DNA of 19,527 nucleotides from Flexicrinis sp001567485 (GTDB lineage Bacteria > Chloroflexota > Anaerolineae > Aggregatilineales > Phototrophicaceae): the NCBI GenBank assembly GCA_030263635.1, contig SZPI01000097.1, positions 1-19,527 on the forward strand. Reading direction: 5' to 3'. Positions within the stretch are counted from its first letter, which is position 1. The number at the start of each line of letters is the position of its first letter. The position numbers and the translations under genes were made by a program. The notes beneath the pieces were generated by a model. It saw nothing but the letters and a program-made list of their open reading frames with translations, was not told the origin of the DNA and did not search any database. Positions 1 through 7,739 of this stretch are shown here, piece after piece.

Positions 1-1293
1 GAGTGTGAGCAGACAGACGTCCGAGTCGGCGCCGATCGCGCGCATGAAAGCGACACGCGTGTGATCGGGGGACCAGACCGGGCGATGATCGTCGGCATTG
101 GGGTCAGCGTTGTTTGTCAGGCGCTGGACGAACGGCGAGGATGCGCTGAGGTCGGCGGCGTAGAGGTTGAACGCACCGTTGGTGTTGGCAGCGGGTTCAG
201 GCCGGTTGGAGACGAACAGCAGCCATCCCGCGCCGGGTTGAGGGGTGGGGGTGGGTGTGGGGATCGGAGTCACTGTAGGTATGGGTTCAAGCAACGTTGA
301 AATATCGACGATTACTCCCAATGGTGCACTCTCGATATCATAGAAAAAAAGCTGATCGTTAAGTGGATTGATGTCAAAGCGAGCAGTGCGAACAGTAGAA
401 GGCGTATACTCGAGCTCCCCTGTAACACTATTCCACACTTGTAGGCCAGCCTGTGACATGGAAAGCAGATATTGATCGTCATTTGTCCAAGCAAGCACAC
501 TGACCCCTTGGGCTGTTTGCAAGTCGAACAAAACGCTGTCGGTCTCGGCATTGACAACGAAAATGCTACCGTTGTTGTGTCCGATAGCAAGCAAAGTTCC
601 ATCACTGTTCCATGCAACCGGCACAGCGATTGCATCCGGCGCACATTCTTGGCAGAGCCACAACGGAGGTGTAGAAACCGTTGTCGCCGCATCCGCTAAC
701 TGTGCCCCACTGAGGTATAGATTTGTCGTGGCGATTAGTTTGCGTTGAGGATCGGGGTTCCATGCCATGCGATAAGCACCGACGACATATTCGCTCGCTC
801 GAATAAATTCGTAGGTTGTCCCATCCCTGAATTCCAGCCTCGGAGCTATATCGTCTCCACCGATGGCAATAAGACTTCCGTCCGGACTCCATGCAATGGA
901 AAGAACGCTAAAGTTCGTAGATGTGTCGACCTCGGCTAGCACTGCTCCAAGCGGTTGAGCTGTGTCCGAAAAATCCAGCACCCACATCTTTCTATCTTCA
1001 GCGGCGACTGCCAAACGATCACCATTTGGGCTCCACGCGGCATCGAAAAGCAGCGCGTCGACTGCTAATGGTATCTCAATGGTTGTGATAAGATTGCCGG
1101 TCACTCCATCCCAAACGACAACTTTGCCGTTTGTACCTGCGACAAATTCACCGTCTACGACTTCTCGCCCTACCCCGACAACATAGGCACCGTCCGGGCT
1201 GTAGGAGAGTGACATAGGGACAAAGACCTCTTGAGCACTGCTCACTATAGTACTCAGGAGCAGCAACAATAGGCATTGACTGAACCGTAACAT
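1..1293 (-). CDS. Secreted WD40/TolB-like beta-propeller protein, 3' end outside the window
   Basis: The minus frame is open from an ATG at 1293 to the left edge, 431 codons without a stop. The product starts with a signal peptide (MLRFSQCLLLLLSTIVSSAQ). About 300 residues of WD40-like repeats follow, with recurring WSPDG, WSPNG and WNSDG strands and ends such as KVVVWDG, KMWVLDF and LQVWNS. A Pro/Thr linker (PTVTPIPTPTPTPQPG) leads to a second propeller-like segment with FVSNR, NLYAADL and VWSPDHTRVAFMR, as in TolB/PD40 repeats. It is probably exported and acts as a binding scaffold; no ligand or enzyme motif is seen. The start has a good ribosome site, GAGGA overlapping the stop of the upstream gene 11 bases away, so the two are likely co-transcribed. 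The WD40 part is poorer in GC than the part after the linker (29/60 G+C at 541-600 against 40/60 at 121-180). Confidence 0.8.
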   Translation of the reverse strand, partial: MLRFSQCLLLLLLSTIVSSAQEVFVPMSLSYSPDGAYVVGVGREVVDGEFVAGTNGKVVVWDGVTGNLITTIEIPLAVDALLFDAAWSPNGDRLAVAAEDRKMWVLDFSDTAQPLGAVLAEVDTSTNFSVLSIAWSPDGSLIAIGGDDIAPRLEFRDGTTYEFIRASEYVVGAYRMAWNPDPQRKLIATTNLYLSGAQLADAATTVSTPPLWLCQECAPDAIAVPVAWNSDGTLLAIGHNNGSIFVVNAETDSVLFDLQTAQGVSVLAWTNDDQYLLSMSQAGLQVWNSVTGELEYTPSTVRTARFDINPLNDQLFFYDIESAPLGVIVDISTLLEPIPTVTPIPTPTPTPQPGAGWLLFVSNRPEPAANTNGAFNLYAADLSASSPFVQRLTNNADPNADDHRPVWSPDHTRVAFMRAIGADSDVCLLTL

Positions 1294-1304
1294 AAGTGAA
1301 TTCC

Positions 1305-3050
1305 TCACCAGTCGTGGTACTGGAAAAACAGGCGCAGATTTTCGCGCATCCAGCAGAAGCGGTCATCACCATGGCCAGCCGGTACAAGCTCGCAGTCCTC
1401 GAACACACGGCCAGTCGGGACATTTTCATTGTCCGAAAATGCTAGTGAGTTCACACCTTCGACTGATCGGTATACCCAGTTCAGAAACATATCCGCACCC
1501 GCTTCTTCCTGTTCGGTCGTTTTCTTCAAGCCGACATCACCAACATTGATGGCGGCAGGATGTTCGAGCACCCATTCGTAGATCACACAAGGATTCTGTT
1601 GAAAGGAGGTGATGACGTAGACTCCGCTGACATCATCACAGGCTCCGAATCTGTCCGGTGCGTTAACGGGAATTGGCACATCCCAACCTGTTACGCCGCG
1701 TTCCCAGTCTGAAATCTCGGCAAAGATTAGGGGGAATTCATCTGAACACAAGACCGAGGGAGGCGGCCGGGTACCATTTGCGCAGATGGTGGGCGGAAAG
1801 TGAGCGGACGAAATCTGGAAGAGTCCTGTCGGATCGAAGTTGTTTATTAAGCTCTGCACAAAGGTAGGGCGTAACCGCCGCGTGATAAACCCGAACACGA
1901 ACTGAGTTTGTGAATTGGCTCCGCGCAAAGCTCTGGAAGCGTTGCTATTTGGATTCGAGTCGGCGAAATTGGGATCGTCCATACAACCGATGAACCCGAC
2001 GCCGTTGGACAAAGGACAAGGCAAGACGGTTGTCCCGTCCGCTGCAGTCGCGTAGGTAGAGCGATACAGAAACACATGCCCGAGTTCGTGGGTGATCGTG
2101 TATTCGGATAGCTGAACCTCATCGCCGCATTCAATCTCTGCGAATCGGGGGTCAAGATCGGTCGAATTGAGTTTTTTGGTAAGACAGTTATAGGGATGGC
2201 TTAACGTCCGGCTGAAGTGAAGCTTGTCTGTATCTGCGAGAAGAAGTAGTCCTTGAAATGCTTGCTGCGGGGTAAAGTGTCCCAGTTCGAGCTCGTTGGA
2301 AAGCAGACAGAACGCATTCGCGGAGGCAAGTACGCCGTGTTGGACTGCCTCAAGTTCAGCGAATGACCACAGATTGGTGTTAGACGCATCAATGATGTTG
2401 ACGCCGTAGGATGCCAGATAGCTCTCAATGTCTTCGATGGTTGTTACGGTCGGCACACTTTCGATTACGCAAAAGTCTGGCATTTGTGCGGGTTGGGGCT
2501 GGCACTGCGGTTGGATGATGTAGGGCGGCAGCGTCGGATCATCCGATAGCTTGGGGTTAACCGAAACGCCGCTGCTCACGCTCGGCGTGTTGTTGTCGTT
2601 ACCCCACCAGTTGTGATAGGCCTGTAGGGTAACGTATTCGTACATCAGGTTGTGGATGTCGACCCTTGCACCCGGTTGACCGTAGTTTCCGTCAAACACG
2701 GAATAGGACACCGTAATGTTACCGCTGGCATTGCCCTGCTGACCATTCAGAATGCCACCGCCGTAATCGCCACCGTTGCTGATGAATCGACTGCAAATCG
2801 CCGTCACACTGCCGTTCATATCGTTCTGGATTCCGGCCCCGCCCCCTGCCTGATTGGCGCGGATCGAAACGCGTTCGAGCAGAAGCTGCCCGCCTATGTT
2901 GTTGATGCCGCCGCCACCGGCAATAGCAGAGTTCTCAGCAATCTCACTATCGAAGAGTTGCAGACTGCCGCGGTTGGTGATCGCGCCACCGTAATATCCA
3001 TACAAGCCGGAGCCATCATTGGTCGCGTTTCGGATCGTCACATGATGCAT
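1305..3050 (-). CDS. 3' fragment of a frameshifted secreted beta-helix / zinc metallopeptidase gene
   Basis: This is the larger piece of a gene whose 5' part lies in another frame at 3016-3574. The first ATG in recognisable sequence is at 3050, giving 581 residues, but it is probably not a natural start. Residues 1-130 or so carry glycine/asparagine-rich turns (GGAITN, GGGINN, GGGILN) typical of right-handed parallel beta-helix (pectin-lyase-like, polymorphic-membrane-protein-like) domains. The C-terminal half has THELGHVF, an HExxH zinc site at residues 321-325, and a later EEAGADMFLNW stretch near 515-525 that could give a third ligand or structural acid. Many cysteines fit an extracytoplasmic protein. 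I infer a secreted zinc-dependent peptidase or peptidase-like protein; the substrate is unknown. The stop at 1305 is 11 bases before the WD40 gene. Confidence 0.7.
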   Translation of the reverse strand: MHHVTIRNATNDGSGLYGYYGGAITNRGSLQLFDSEIAENSAIAGGGGINNIGGQLLLERVSIRANQAGGGAGIQNDMNGSVTAICSRFISNGGDYGGGILNGQQGNASGNITVSYSVFDGNYGQPGARVDIHNLMYEYVTLQAYHNWWGNDNNTPSVSSGVSVNPKLSDDPTLPPYIIQPQCQPQPAQMPDFCVIESVPTVTTIEDIESYLASYGVNIIDASNTNLWSFAELEAVQHGVLASANAFCLLSNELELGHFTPQQAFQGLLLLADTDKLHFSRTLSHPYNCLTKKLNSTDLDPRFAEIECGDEVQLSEYTITHELGHVFLYRSTYATAADGTTVLPCPLSNGVGFIGCMDDPNFADSNPNSNASRALRGANSQTQFVFGFITRRLRPTFVQSLINNFDPTGLFQISSAHFPPTICANGTRPPPSVLCSDEFPLIFAEISDWERGVTGWDVPIPVNAPDRFGACDDVSGVYVITSFQQNPCVIYEWVLEHPAAINVGDVGLKKTTEQEEAGADMFLNWVYRSVEGVNSLAFSDNENVPTGRVFEDCELVPAGHGDDRFCWMRENLRLFFQYHDW

Positions 3051-3574
3051 CTGCGACAAGCATCGGACCGGTAAGAATGGCATTGCCAACCAGATGCGCA
3101 TAGTTCCCGTGAATGACGACATCGTGGTAGATGATAATTGGGCTGTCGATCAGAAACGGTGTCTGCGCCTCGTCGGGCATCAGGTAGACGATCTCGGTGC
3201 CGGGGTCGGCCAGTTCGGCGCGCAGACGGTCGGTGTCGCCAAACGGAACGATCTCGACAGCCTCGCCGTCGTTGGGTTCGCTGAACTGACGGATCTCTTG
3301 CCGTAAGTCAGGGAAGCCGGGCGTCGGCGTCGCGCCGAACTCGGTGGTGGATTCGGGGTCGGGCAGATCAAACCGTGACGCGTTAGGCGCTGAAGGTGTC
3401 ACTACTGCCGGCGTGGGCTGGAGACCGCGAAACCCGCCCAGCGGATCGGATGGCGGCGGCGTGCCGGGGATCGGCAGCAGCGGCACGGGGGTCACGGGCG
3501 CAGGATCAGCGAAATTACCCCCCCCCCGATATAATGAGTAATATGACGACAAACAGTGCAGCGATCCGGTGCAT
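3016..3574 (-). pseudogene. 5' fragment of the same secreted beta-helix / peptidase gene, with G10 frameshift
   Basis: An ATG at 3574 begins MHRIAALFVVILLIISGGG, a convincing signal peptide, and then hits TAA just after a run of ten G (plus-strand C10 at 3528-3537). The neighbouring frame continues after the run as NFADPAPVTPVPLLPIPG, a Pro/Thr-rich spacer, and then VYLMPDEAQTPFLIDSPI and VIHGNYAHLVGNAILTG, the usual entry into a beta-helix. It ends at a TGA at 3016. Removing one G would join signal peptide and mature part in frame. A second apparent extra base near 3045 separates this piece from the downstream frame. A TTG at 3591 could also start the second frame, but its first 25 residues look unlike a signal peptide. 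So this is either a decayed gene, a phase-variable one, or an assembly error. Confidence 0.65.
3528..3537. repeat. C10/G10 homopolymer at the signal-peptide end of the beta-helix gene
   Basis: Ten consecutive C on the plus strand (ten G in the coding direction). It lies directly after the codons for the hydrophobic signal-peptide core. With ten G the ATG-3574 frame stops at once; with nine (or twelve) it would read into the mature protein. Such tracts are the classic substrate for slipped-strand mispairing and also for sequencing error. Confidence 0.9.
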
Positions 3575-3612
3575 GGCGCGGCCTTCAGCAATGCGCGGGT
3601 GACTTATCCTCT

Positions 3613-3642
3613 AGAATAACCCACACCACATAATATCCGCAA
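3613..3642 (-). promoter_or_regulatory. Possible promoter of the beta-helix/WD40 operon
   Basis: Reading the minus strand, TTGCGG (3642-3637) is followed after 18 bases by TATTCT (3618-3613), about 40 bases before the ATG at 3574. The match to the sigma-70 consensus is only moderate. The surrounding gap of about 290 bases (3575-3861) holds nothing else that I recognise except the inverted repeat next to the dehydrogenase stop. Confidence 0.25.
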
Positions 3643-3826
3643 GTTACGCTCATCCGGCGGCTGCGTGACGGAAGGCGTACGCCTCACCCCTCCGGCGGGA
3701 TGTGCGACTGGGTGCATTCGCCGGATGGATCGCACGGCGGCGCGATGTGGCCCCAGTCCTGCCATTGCCCATACTCTATGTTCGGCCGTCGTCAACGTTT
3801 AACCGAATTGCTTTCCTGAATCTACT

Positions 3827-3855
3827 GAGAGGCCGGGGGTAAAAACGTGCCTCTC
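3827..3855 (-). repeat. Inverted repeat just after the dehydrogenase stop codon
   Basis: GAGAGGC at 3827-3833 pairs with GCCTCTC at 3849-3855 across a 15-base loop, starting 6 bases beyond the stop of the minus-strand dehydrogenase. It could be a weak terminator or mRNA-end hairpin. No U-run follows the second arm, so a classic intrinsic terminator is not supported. Confidence 0.3.
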
Positions 3856-3861
3856 CTCGCG

Positions 3862-4659
3862 TTAATCCGGTTGCATCGTGCGATGCGCGATGGCGGTCAT
3901 CAACCAGCGCGGCGTGAGGCGCAGGCTCCAAATCATCAGCGCATTCACGCGGCCCGGCACGACGCTGGCCTTGCGTCGGAGCATCGCGTTGATCGACGCG
4001 CGCACGCACGGCTCCGGCTCCATAAGCATGAGCCGCTGAAACCACGTGTATGCTTGCCCGCTGACGTCGTGAAACTCGGTGCGAATCATACCGGGACAGG
4101 TCGTCGTGACGCTGACACCCGTGCCACGCAGTTCAAAGTTGATCGCCTCGCTGAAGCTAAGCACGAACGCCTTTGCCGCCGAATAGCTGGCGTACAGTGG
4201 GCTGGGCAAGAACGCGCCGACGGACGCGACTTGCAGCACCCAGCCTGACTTGCGCGCGGCCATATCCGGCACGAACAGCCGCGTCATGCGCACGACCGTC
4301 GCGATGTCGACGTCGAGCATCTGCTGTTCGCGTTCCCATGCGATGTCGGTGAATTTCCCGTATAGGCCAAAACCAGCATTGTTGATCAACACATCGACCG
4401 CGATGCCATCGGTGCGGAGCTGGTCATAGATCATCTGCGGCGTGTCTGGCAGGCTGAGGTCGGCGGAGATCACTCTAGTCTGGATGCCGTGCGCCTGCAT
4501 CAGGTCACGCGCGGTCGCGGCCAGCCGATCCTTACGCCGGGCGACGAGCACGAGATGAATCCCGGCGGCGGCCAATTGACGCGCGAACTCCTCGCCCAGC
4601 CCGCTTGATGCGCCGGTCACGATTGCCCACTTGCCTCGAAGATCCGCTAACTGTGTCAT
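3862..4659 (-). CDS. Short-chain dehydrogenase/reductase (SDR), classical type
   Basis: NAD(P)-dependent oxidoreductase of the COG0300-like SDR group; the substrate cannot be told from sequence. Counting from the ATG at 4659 (265 residues), the Rossmann cofactor motif TGASSGLG is at 15-22, NNAG at 93-96, the catalytic Ser in VASVG near 146, and YSAAK (Tyr159, Lys163) completes the active site. PGMIRTEF near 189-196 is the usual post-catalytic loop. The ARR sequence after the second strand (40-42) suggests NADP preference. I chose ATG 4659 because it puts the Rossmann strand at the normal distance. An in-frame ATG at 4689 adds ten residues and also lacks a strong ribosome site. The gene is divergent from purD-purM and probably monocistronic. 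Confidence 0.88.
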   Translation of the reverse strand: MTQLADLRGKWAIVTGASSGLGEEFARQLAAAGIHLVLVARRKDRLAATARDLMQAHGIQTRVISADLSLPDTPQMIYDQLRTDGIAVDVLINNAGFGLYGKFTDIAWEREQQMLDVDIATVVRMTRLFVPDMAARKSGWVLQVASVGAFLPSPLYASYSAAKAFVLSFSEAINFELRGTGVSVTTTCPGMIRTEFHDVSGQAYTWFQRLMLMEPEPCVRASINAMLRRKASVVPGRVNALMIWSLRLTPRWLMTAIAHRTMQPD

Positions 4660-4749
4660 CAACCTGCCCCGGATAGAGATTGATCCCATACTCTACCGCA
4701 CGATCCCCCACCGTGAAGGGGAATCTTCGGCCGCAGTGGACGTCGACCC

Positions 4750-4778
4750 ATGAACATGACGCAGGTGTTGGCTAGAAT
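4750..4778 (+). promoter_or_regulatory. Possible promoter of the purDM-purN operon
   Basis: TAGAAT at 4773-4778 matches the -10 consensus in five of six positions. At 17 bases upstream, ATGAAC (4750-4755) is a poor -35. The start codon lies 37 bases further on. No PurR box or purine riboswitch-like structure was recognised in the 156 bases between the dehydrogenase start and purD. Confidence 0.35.
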
Positions 4779-4815
4779 AGTGTGCATCGAGTAGCCCAAG
4801 CGACAGGGAGCCGCC

Positions 4816-7095
4816 GTGAACGTATTGATTATAGGCAGTGGCGGGCGTGAACATGCGATTGCGGTCGCGCTGCGCCGGTCGAGCCGCTTAGAAGACCTGT
4901 ACGTCATGCCCGGCAACGCAGGCACCGCCGCGCTGGGAACCAACGTCGAGATCAACATCAAGGATCATGCGGCCGTCATCGAGTTCGCACGCCAGCACCA
5001 GATCGGCCTCGTCGTCGTCGGCCCCGAAGCACCGCTGGCGGATGGAGTGGTCGACTCGCTGCAAGCGGCTGGCATCCGAACCTTCGGGCCGACCAAAGCC
5101 GCCGCCCAGCTCGAGTCGTCCAAGGCGTTCTCAAAGGATTTCATGCGGTCGGTGGGCATCCCGACCGCGCAGCACGCGGCGTTCAGCGATTATGTCGCCG
5201 CCCTGCGGTATCTCGAAACCTGTAAGCATCCGGTCGTCGTCAAAGCCGATGGGCTAGCCGCCGGCAAGGGCGTCATCATCTGCGATGACCGCGACGACGC
5301 GGCGGCGGCGGTCACACACCTGATGCGCGGCTCGGCGTTCGGGACTGCCGGCGGAACCGTGATTATCGAGGAACGCTTGACCGGCCCGGAGCTGTCCGTG
5401 CTGGCGTTCTGTGATGGCAAGACGGTCGTTCCGATGCCACCTGCGCGCGATCATAAACGCATCGGCGATGGCGATCGCGGCCCCAACACCGGCGGCATGG
5501 GAGCGTATGCCCCGGTGCCGGATATCCCGAAGACGCTGGTCGATCAGATCGTGCGGCGCGTGCTTCAGCCCGCGGTCAACGGCATGGCTGAGCGTGGAAT
5601 GCCGTTCGTCGGCGTCCTGTTCGCCGGCCTGATGCTGACGCCGGACGGCGTGCGGACGCTCGAATTCAACGTGCGCTTCGGCGATCCTGAGACACAGGCG
5701 ATCCTTCCGCTGTTAGACAGCGACCTGCTCGACATCTTCGACGCGTGTATCGACGGCACGCTCCGCCGCGATCAGGTGCGCTGGTTGGATGGCGTGTGCG
5801 CGACGATCGTACTGGCCGCCGCGAACTATCCAGCCGAACCGCGCCGTGGCGATCCGATTCAACTGCCGGCCCAGCTTCCAGAGTCGGTCGTCCTCTACCA
5901 CGCCGGTACCGAATCGCGCGGGCAGCAGATCGTGACCGCCGGCGGACGCGTGCTAGCCGTCAGCGCCGTCGGCCCGACGTTGGACGACGCCCTGCAAGCC
6001 GCCTACTTCATCGTCTCGCAGGTGCATTTTGACGGCATGCAGTACCGCCGCGACATCGGCCGGCCGCCGCAAGCCGCGTATGCGCGGGCGGGGGTGGACA
6101 TCGCTGCCGGCGCCCGCGCCACCGACCTGATGAAAGGGTACGTTCGCAGCACGTACACCCGCGCCGTGCTGAGCGAGATGGGTGCGTTCAGCGGGCTGTA
6201 CGACGCCAGCGAGATCAAGGCGATGTCCGCGCCAATCCTCGTTGCGTCCACTGATGGAGTCGGCACCAAGACGATGGTCGCGGCGCGCATGAACCGTTGG
6301 GATACGATTGGCCGCGATCTGGTCAACCACTGCGTCAACGACATCCTTGTGCAGGGGGGCCGGCCGCTGTTCTTCATGGACTACGTCGCCAGCAGCAAGC
6401 TCGACGCGGAGCAGATCGCCACCGTCGTGCGCGGCGTCGCAGAGGCGTGCCGTGAGATCGGCTGCGTGCTGCTTGGCGGCGAGACCGCCGAGATGCCCGG
6501 CGTATATCAGCCCGGCGAGATCGACCTTGCCGGGACGATGGTCGGGGTCGTCGAGCGCGACGCGCTGATCGACGGGACGCGCGTTTCGTCCGGCGACGCC
6601 GTGCTGGCGCTGCCGTCGACCGGCCTGCACACCAACGGCTATTCGCTGGCGCGGCTGGCGCTTCAATCGCTGGACTGGCAAGTCCCGCATCCGCAGCTGG
6701 ACGGCCAGTCAATCGGCGCGGCGCTGCTCGCCGTGCATCGCTGCTATTTGAACGAAGTTTCCGCGCTGCGCTCGGCCGGTATCGACATTAAGGCGCTGGC
6801 GCATATCACAGGCGGCGGCGTGGTCGATAACGTGCCGCGTGTGCTGCCCGCCGGAACCGCCGCAGTGATCCGCCGGGGGACGTGGCCCGAGCCGCCGATC
6901 TTCGGCCTGATCGCGCGCCATGCGCAGGTCGACGTGGCCGAGCAGTTCCACGCGCTCAACATGGGTATCGGCATGATCGTCATTGTGCCGGCCGATCAGA
7001 TTGACGCGGCGTTGGCGACGGCGCCGGAGCTGCGCCACGTGGGCGAGATCGTCACGGGCGAGCGCACCGTCACGATTGAGGCGCCGCATGGATGA
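4816..7095 (+). CDS. purD/purM: Bifunctional PurD-PurM: phosphoribosylamine-glycine ligase fused to AIR synthetase
   Basis: One 759-residue cytoplasmic polypeptide with two purine-pathway enzymes. Residues 1-415 are GAR synthetase (ligates glycine to phosphoribosylamine with ATP): IIGSGGREHA 5-14, ATP-grasp KADGLAAGKGV 143-153, GPNTGGMGAY 222-231, EFNVRFGDPETQ 283-294, ending at the normal PurD terminus YRRDIG. After a linker of only about ten residues, AIR synthetase (cyclises FGAM to AIR with ATP) starts at YARAGVDIAAG (422) with DGVGTK 480-485, CVNDILVQG about 506-514 and GGETAEMPG 554-562. Both halves are full length with the expected motifs. Translation starts at GTG 4816 behind GGGAG at a 6-base spacing. 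purN overlaps the stop. Separate purD and purM genes are the usual bacterial state; the fusion recalls yeast ADE5,7 and animal GART. Confidence 0.96.
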   Translation: MNVLIIGSGGREHAIAVALRRSSRLEDLYVMPGNAGTAALGTNVEINIKDHAAVIEFARQHQIGLVVVGPEAPLADGVVDSLQAAGIRTFGPTKAAAQLESSKAFSKDFMRSVGIPTAQHAAFSDYVAALRYLETCKHPVVVKADGLAAGKGVIICDDRDDAAAAVTHLMRGSAFGTAGGTVIIEERLTGPELSVLAFCDGKTVVPMPPARDHKRIGDGDRGPNTGGMGAYAPVPDIPKTLVDQIVRRVLQPAVNGMAERGMPFVGVLFAGLMLTPDGVRTLEFNVRFGDPETQAILPLLDSDLLDIFDACIDGTLRRDQVRWLDGVCATIVLAAANYPAEPRRGDPIQLPAQLPESVVLYHAGTESRGQQIVTAGGRVLAVSAVGPTLDDALQAAYFIVSQVHFDGMQYRRDIGRPPQAAYARAGVDIAAGARATDLMKGYVRSTYTRAVLSEMGAFSGLYDASEIKAMSAPILVASTDGVGTKTMVAARMNRWDTIGRDLVNHCVNDILVQGGRPLFFMDYVASSKLDAEQIATVVRGVAEACREIGCVLLGGETAEMPGVYQPGEIDLAGTMVGVVERDALIDGTRVSSGDAVLALPSTGLHTNGYSLARLALQSLDWQVPHPQLDGQSIGAALLAVHRCYLNEVSALRSAGIDIKALAHITGGGVVDNVPRVLPAGTAAVIRRGTWPEPPIFGLIARHAQVDVAEQFHALNMGIGMIVIVPADQIDAALATAPELRHVGEIVTGERTVTIEAPHG

Positions 7096-7717
7096 CCCTC
7101 ATCCCTTCGCTCCTTCAGGGAGAGGGGGAAAGCGGATTGTGGTGATGGCGTCGGGGAACGGCAGCAATCTGCAAGCGTTGATCGACGCGTGCGCCGATGG
7201 GCGGCTGAAGGCGGCGGTCGTTGGCGTGATCGTCAACCGGCGCGACGCCTACGCGCGTGAACGGGCGGCGCAGGCGGGAATCCCGTGCGAATACCTGCCG
7301 CTCAAACCGTATACCGAGGCGGGACGTCCGCGCGCCGATTACGACGCCGACGTTGCCGAACGGGTCGCGGCGTACTCCCCCGACTTGATCGTGCTGGCCG
7401 GGTGGATGCATGTGCTGTCTTCGGCGTTCCTCGACCGCTTTCCGGGCAAAGTGATTAACCTGCATCCGGCGCTTCCGGGGATGTTCGCCGGCACGCACGC
7501 AATCGAGCGCACGTTCGAGGCGTATCAGCGCGGCGAGGTGACGGGCGGCGGGATCATGGTGCATGTCGTGGCTCCGGAGGTCGACGCCGGCCCAGTGATC
7601 GCACAGGCCGAGGCGCCGATCCTGCCAGACGACACGCTGGAGACGTTCGAGGCGCGCCTGCATGTCGCTGAACACGCGCTGCTCGTCGAAGCCACGCGGC
7701 GGGCGCTGGGCGGCTGA
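7088..7717 (+). CDS. purN: Phosphoribosylglycinamide formyltransferase (GAR transformylase)
   Basis: Transfers the formyl group of 10-formyltetrahydrofolate to GAR, the step between the two activities of the upstream fusion protein. From ATG 7088 it is 209 residues. The core begins KRIVVMASGNGSNLQAL at 15, and INLHPALPG at 123-131 carries the catalytic Asn124 and His126. His159 and Asp166 (DAGPVI) complete the active site. The ATG overlaps the purD-purM stop by eight bases (ATGGATGA) with GAGG seven bases upstream, so translation is probably coupled. The first 14 residues (MDDPHPFAPSGRGG) precede the normal start of the family and are encoded by a REP-like repeat. GTG or ATG codons at about 7138-7147 would remove part of the first strand and are less likely. 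Confidence 0.94.
   Translation: MDDPHPFAPSGRGGKRIVVMASGNGSNLQALIDACADGRLKAAVVGVIVNRRDAYARERAAQAGIPCEYLPLKPYTEAGRPRADYDADVAERVAAYSPDLIVLAGWMHVLSSAFLDRFPGKVINLHPALPGMFAGTHAIERTFEAYQRGEVTGGGIMVHVVAPEVDAGPVIAQAEAPILPDDTLETFEARLHVAEHALLVEATRRALGG
7096..7130 (+). repeat. REP-like repeat covering the start of purN
   Basis: This segment begins CCCTCATCCCTTCGCTCC and ends CAGGGAGAGGGGGAA. It is a diverged copy of the clean hairpin repeat at 15103-15140 (CCCTCACCCCTAGCCCCT ... GGGAGAGGGGAA). It starts immediately after the purD-purM stop codon and lies in frame inside purN. The two arms are less complementary here than in the intergenic copy. Confidence 0.6.
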
Positions 7718-7739
7718 CAAGCAGCGCAGTCATCAACGG

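Noticed and set aside
3604..4045. Short minus-strand open frames between 3604 and 4045
   Set aside because: Low-complexity, partly overlapping the dehydrogenase in another frame, no ribosome site or recognisable domain.
5953..6690. A 245-codon open frame on the minus strand inside purD-purM
   Set aside because: Antisense to conserved PurM motifs; no ribosome site or recognisable protein.
6983..7087. Longer purN beginning within purM at 6983
   Set aside because: The added residues are an Arg-rich out-of-frame reading of purM; ATG 7088 with GAGG upstream is better.
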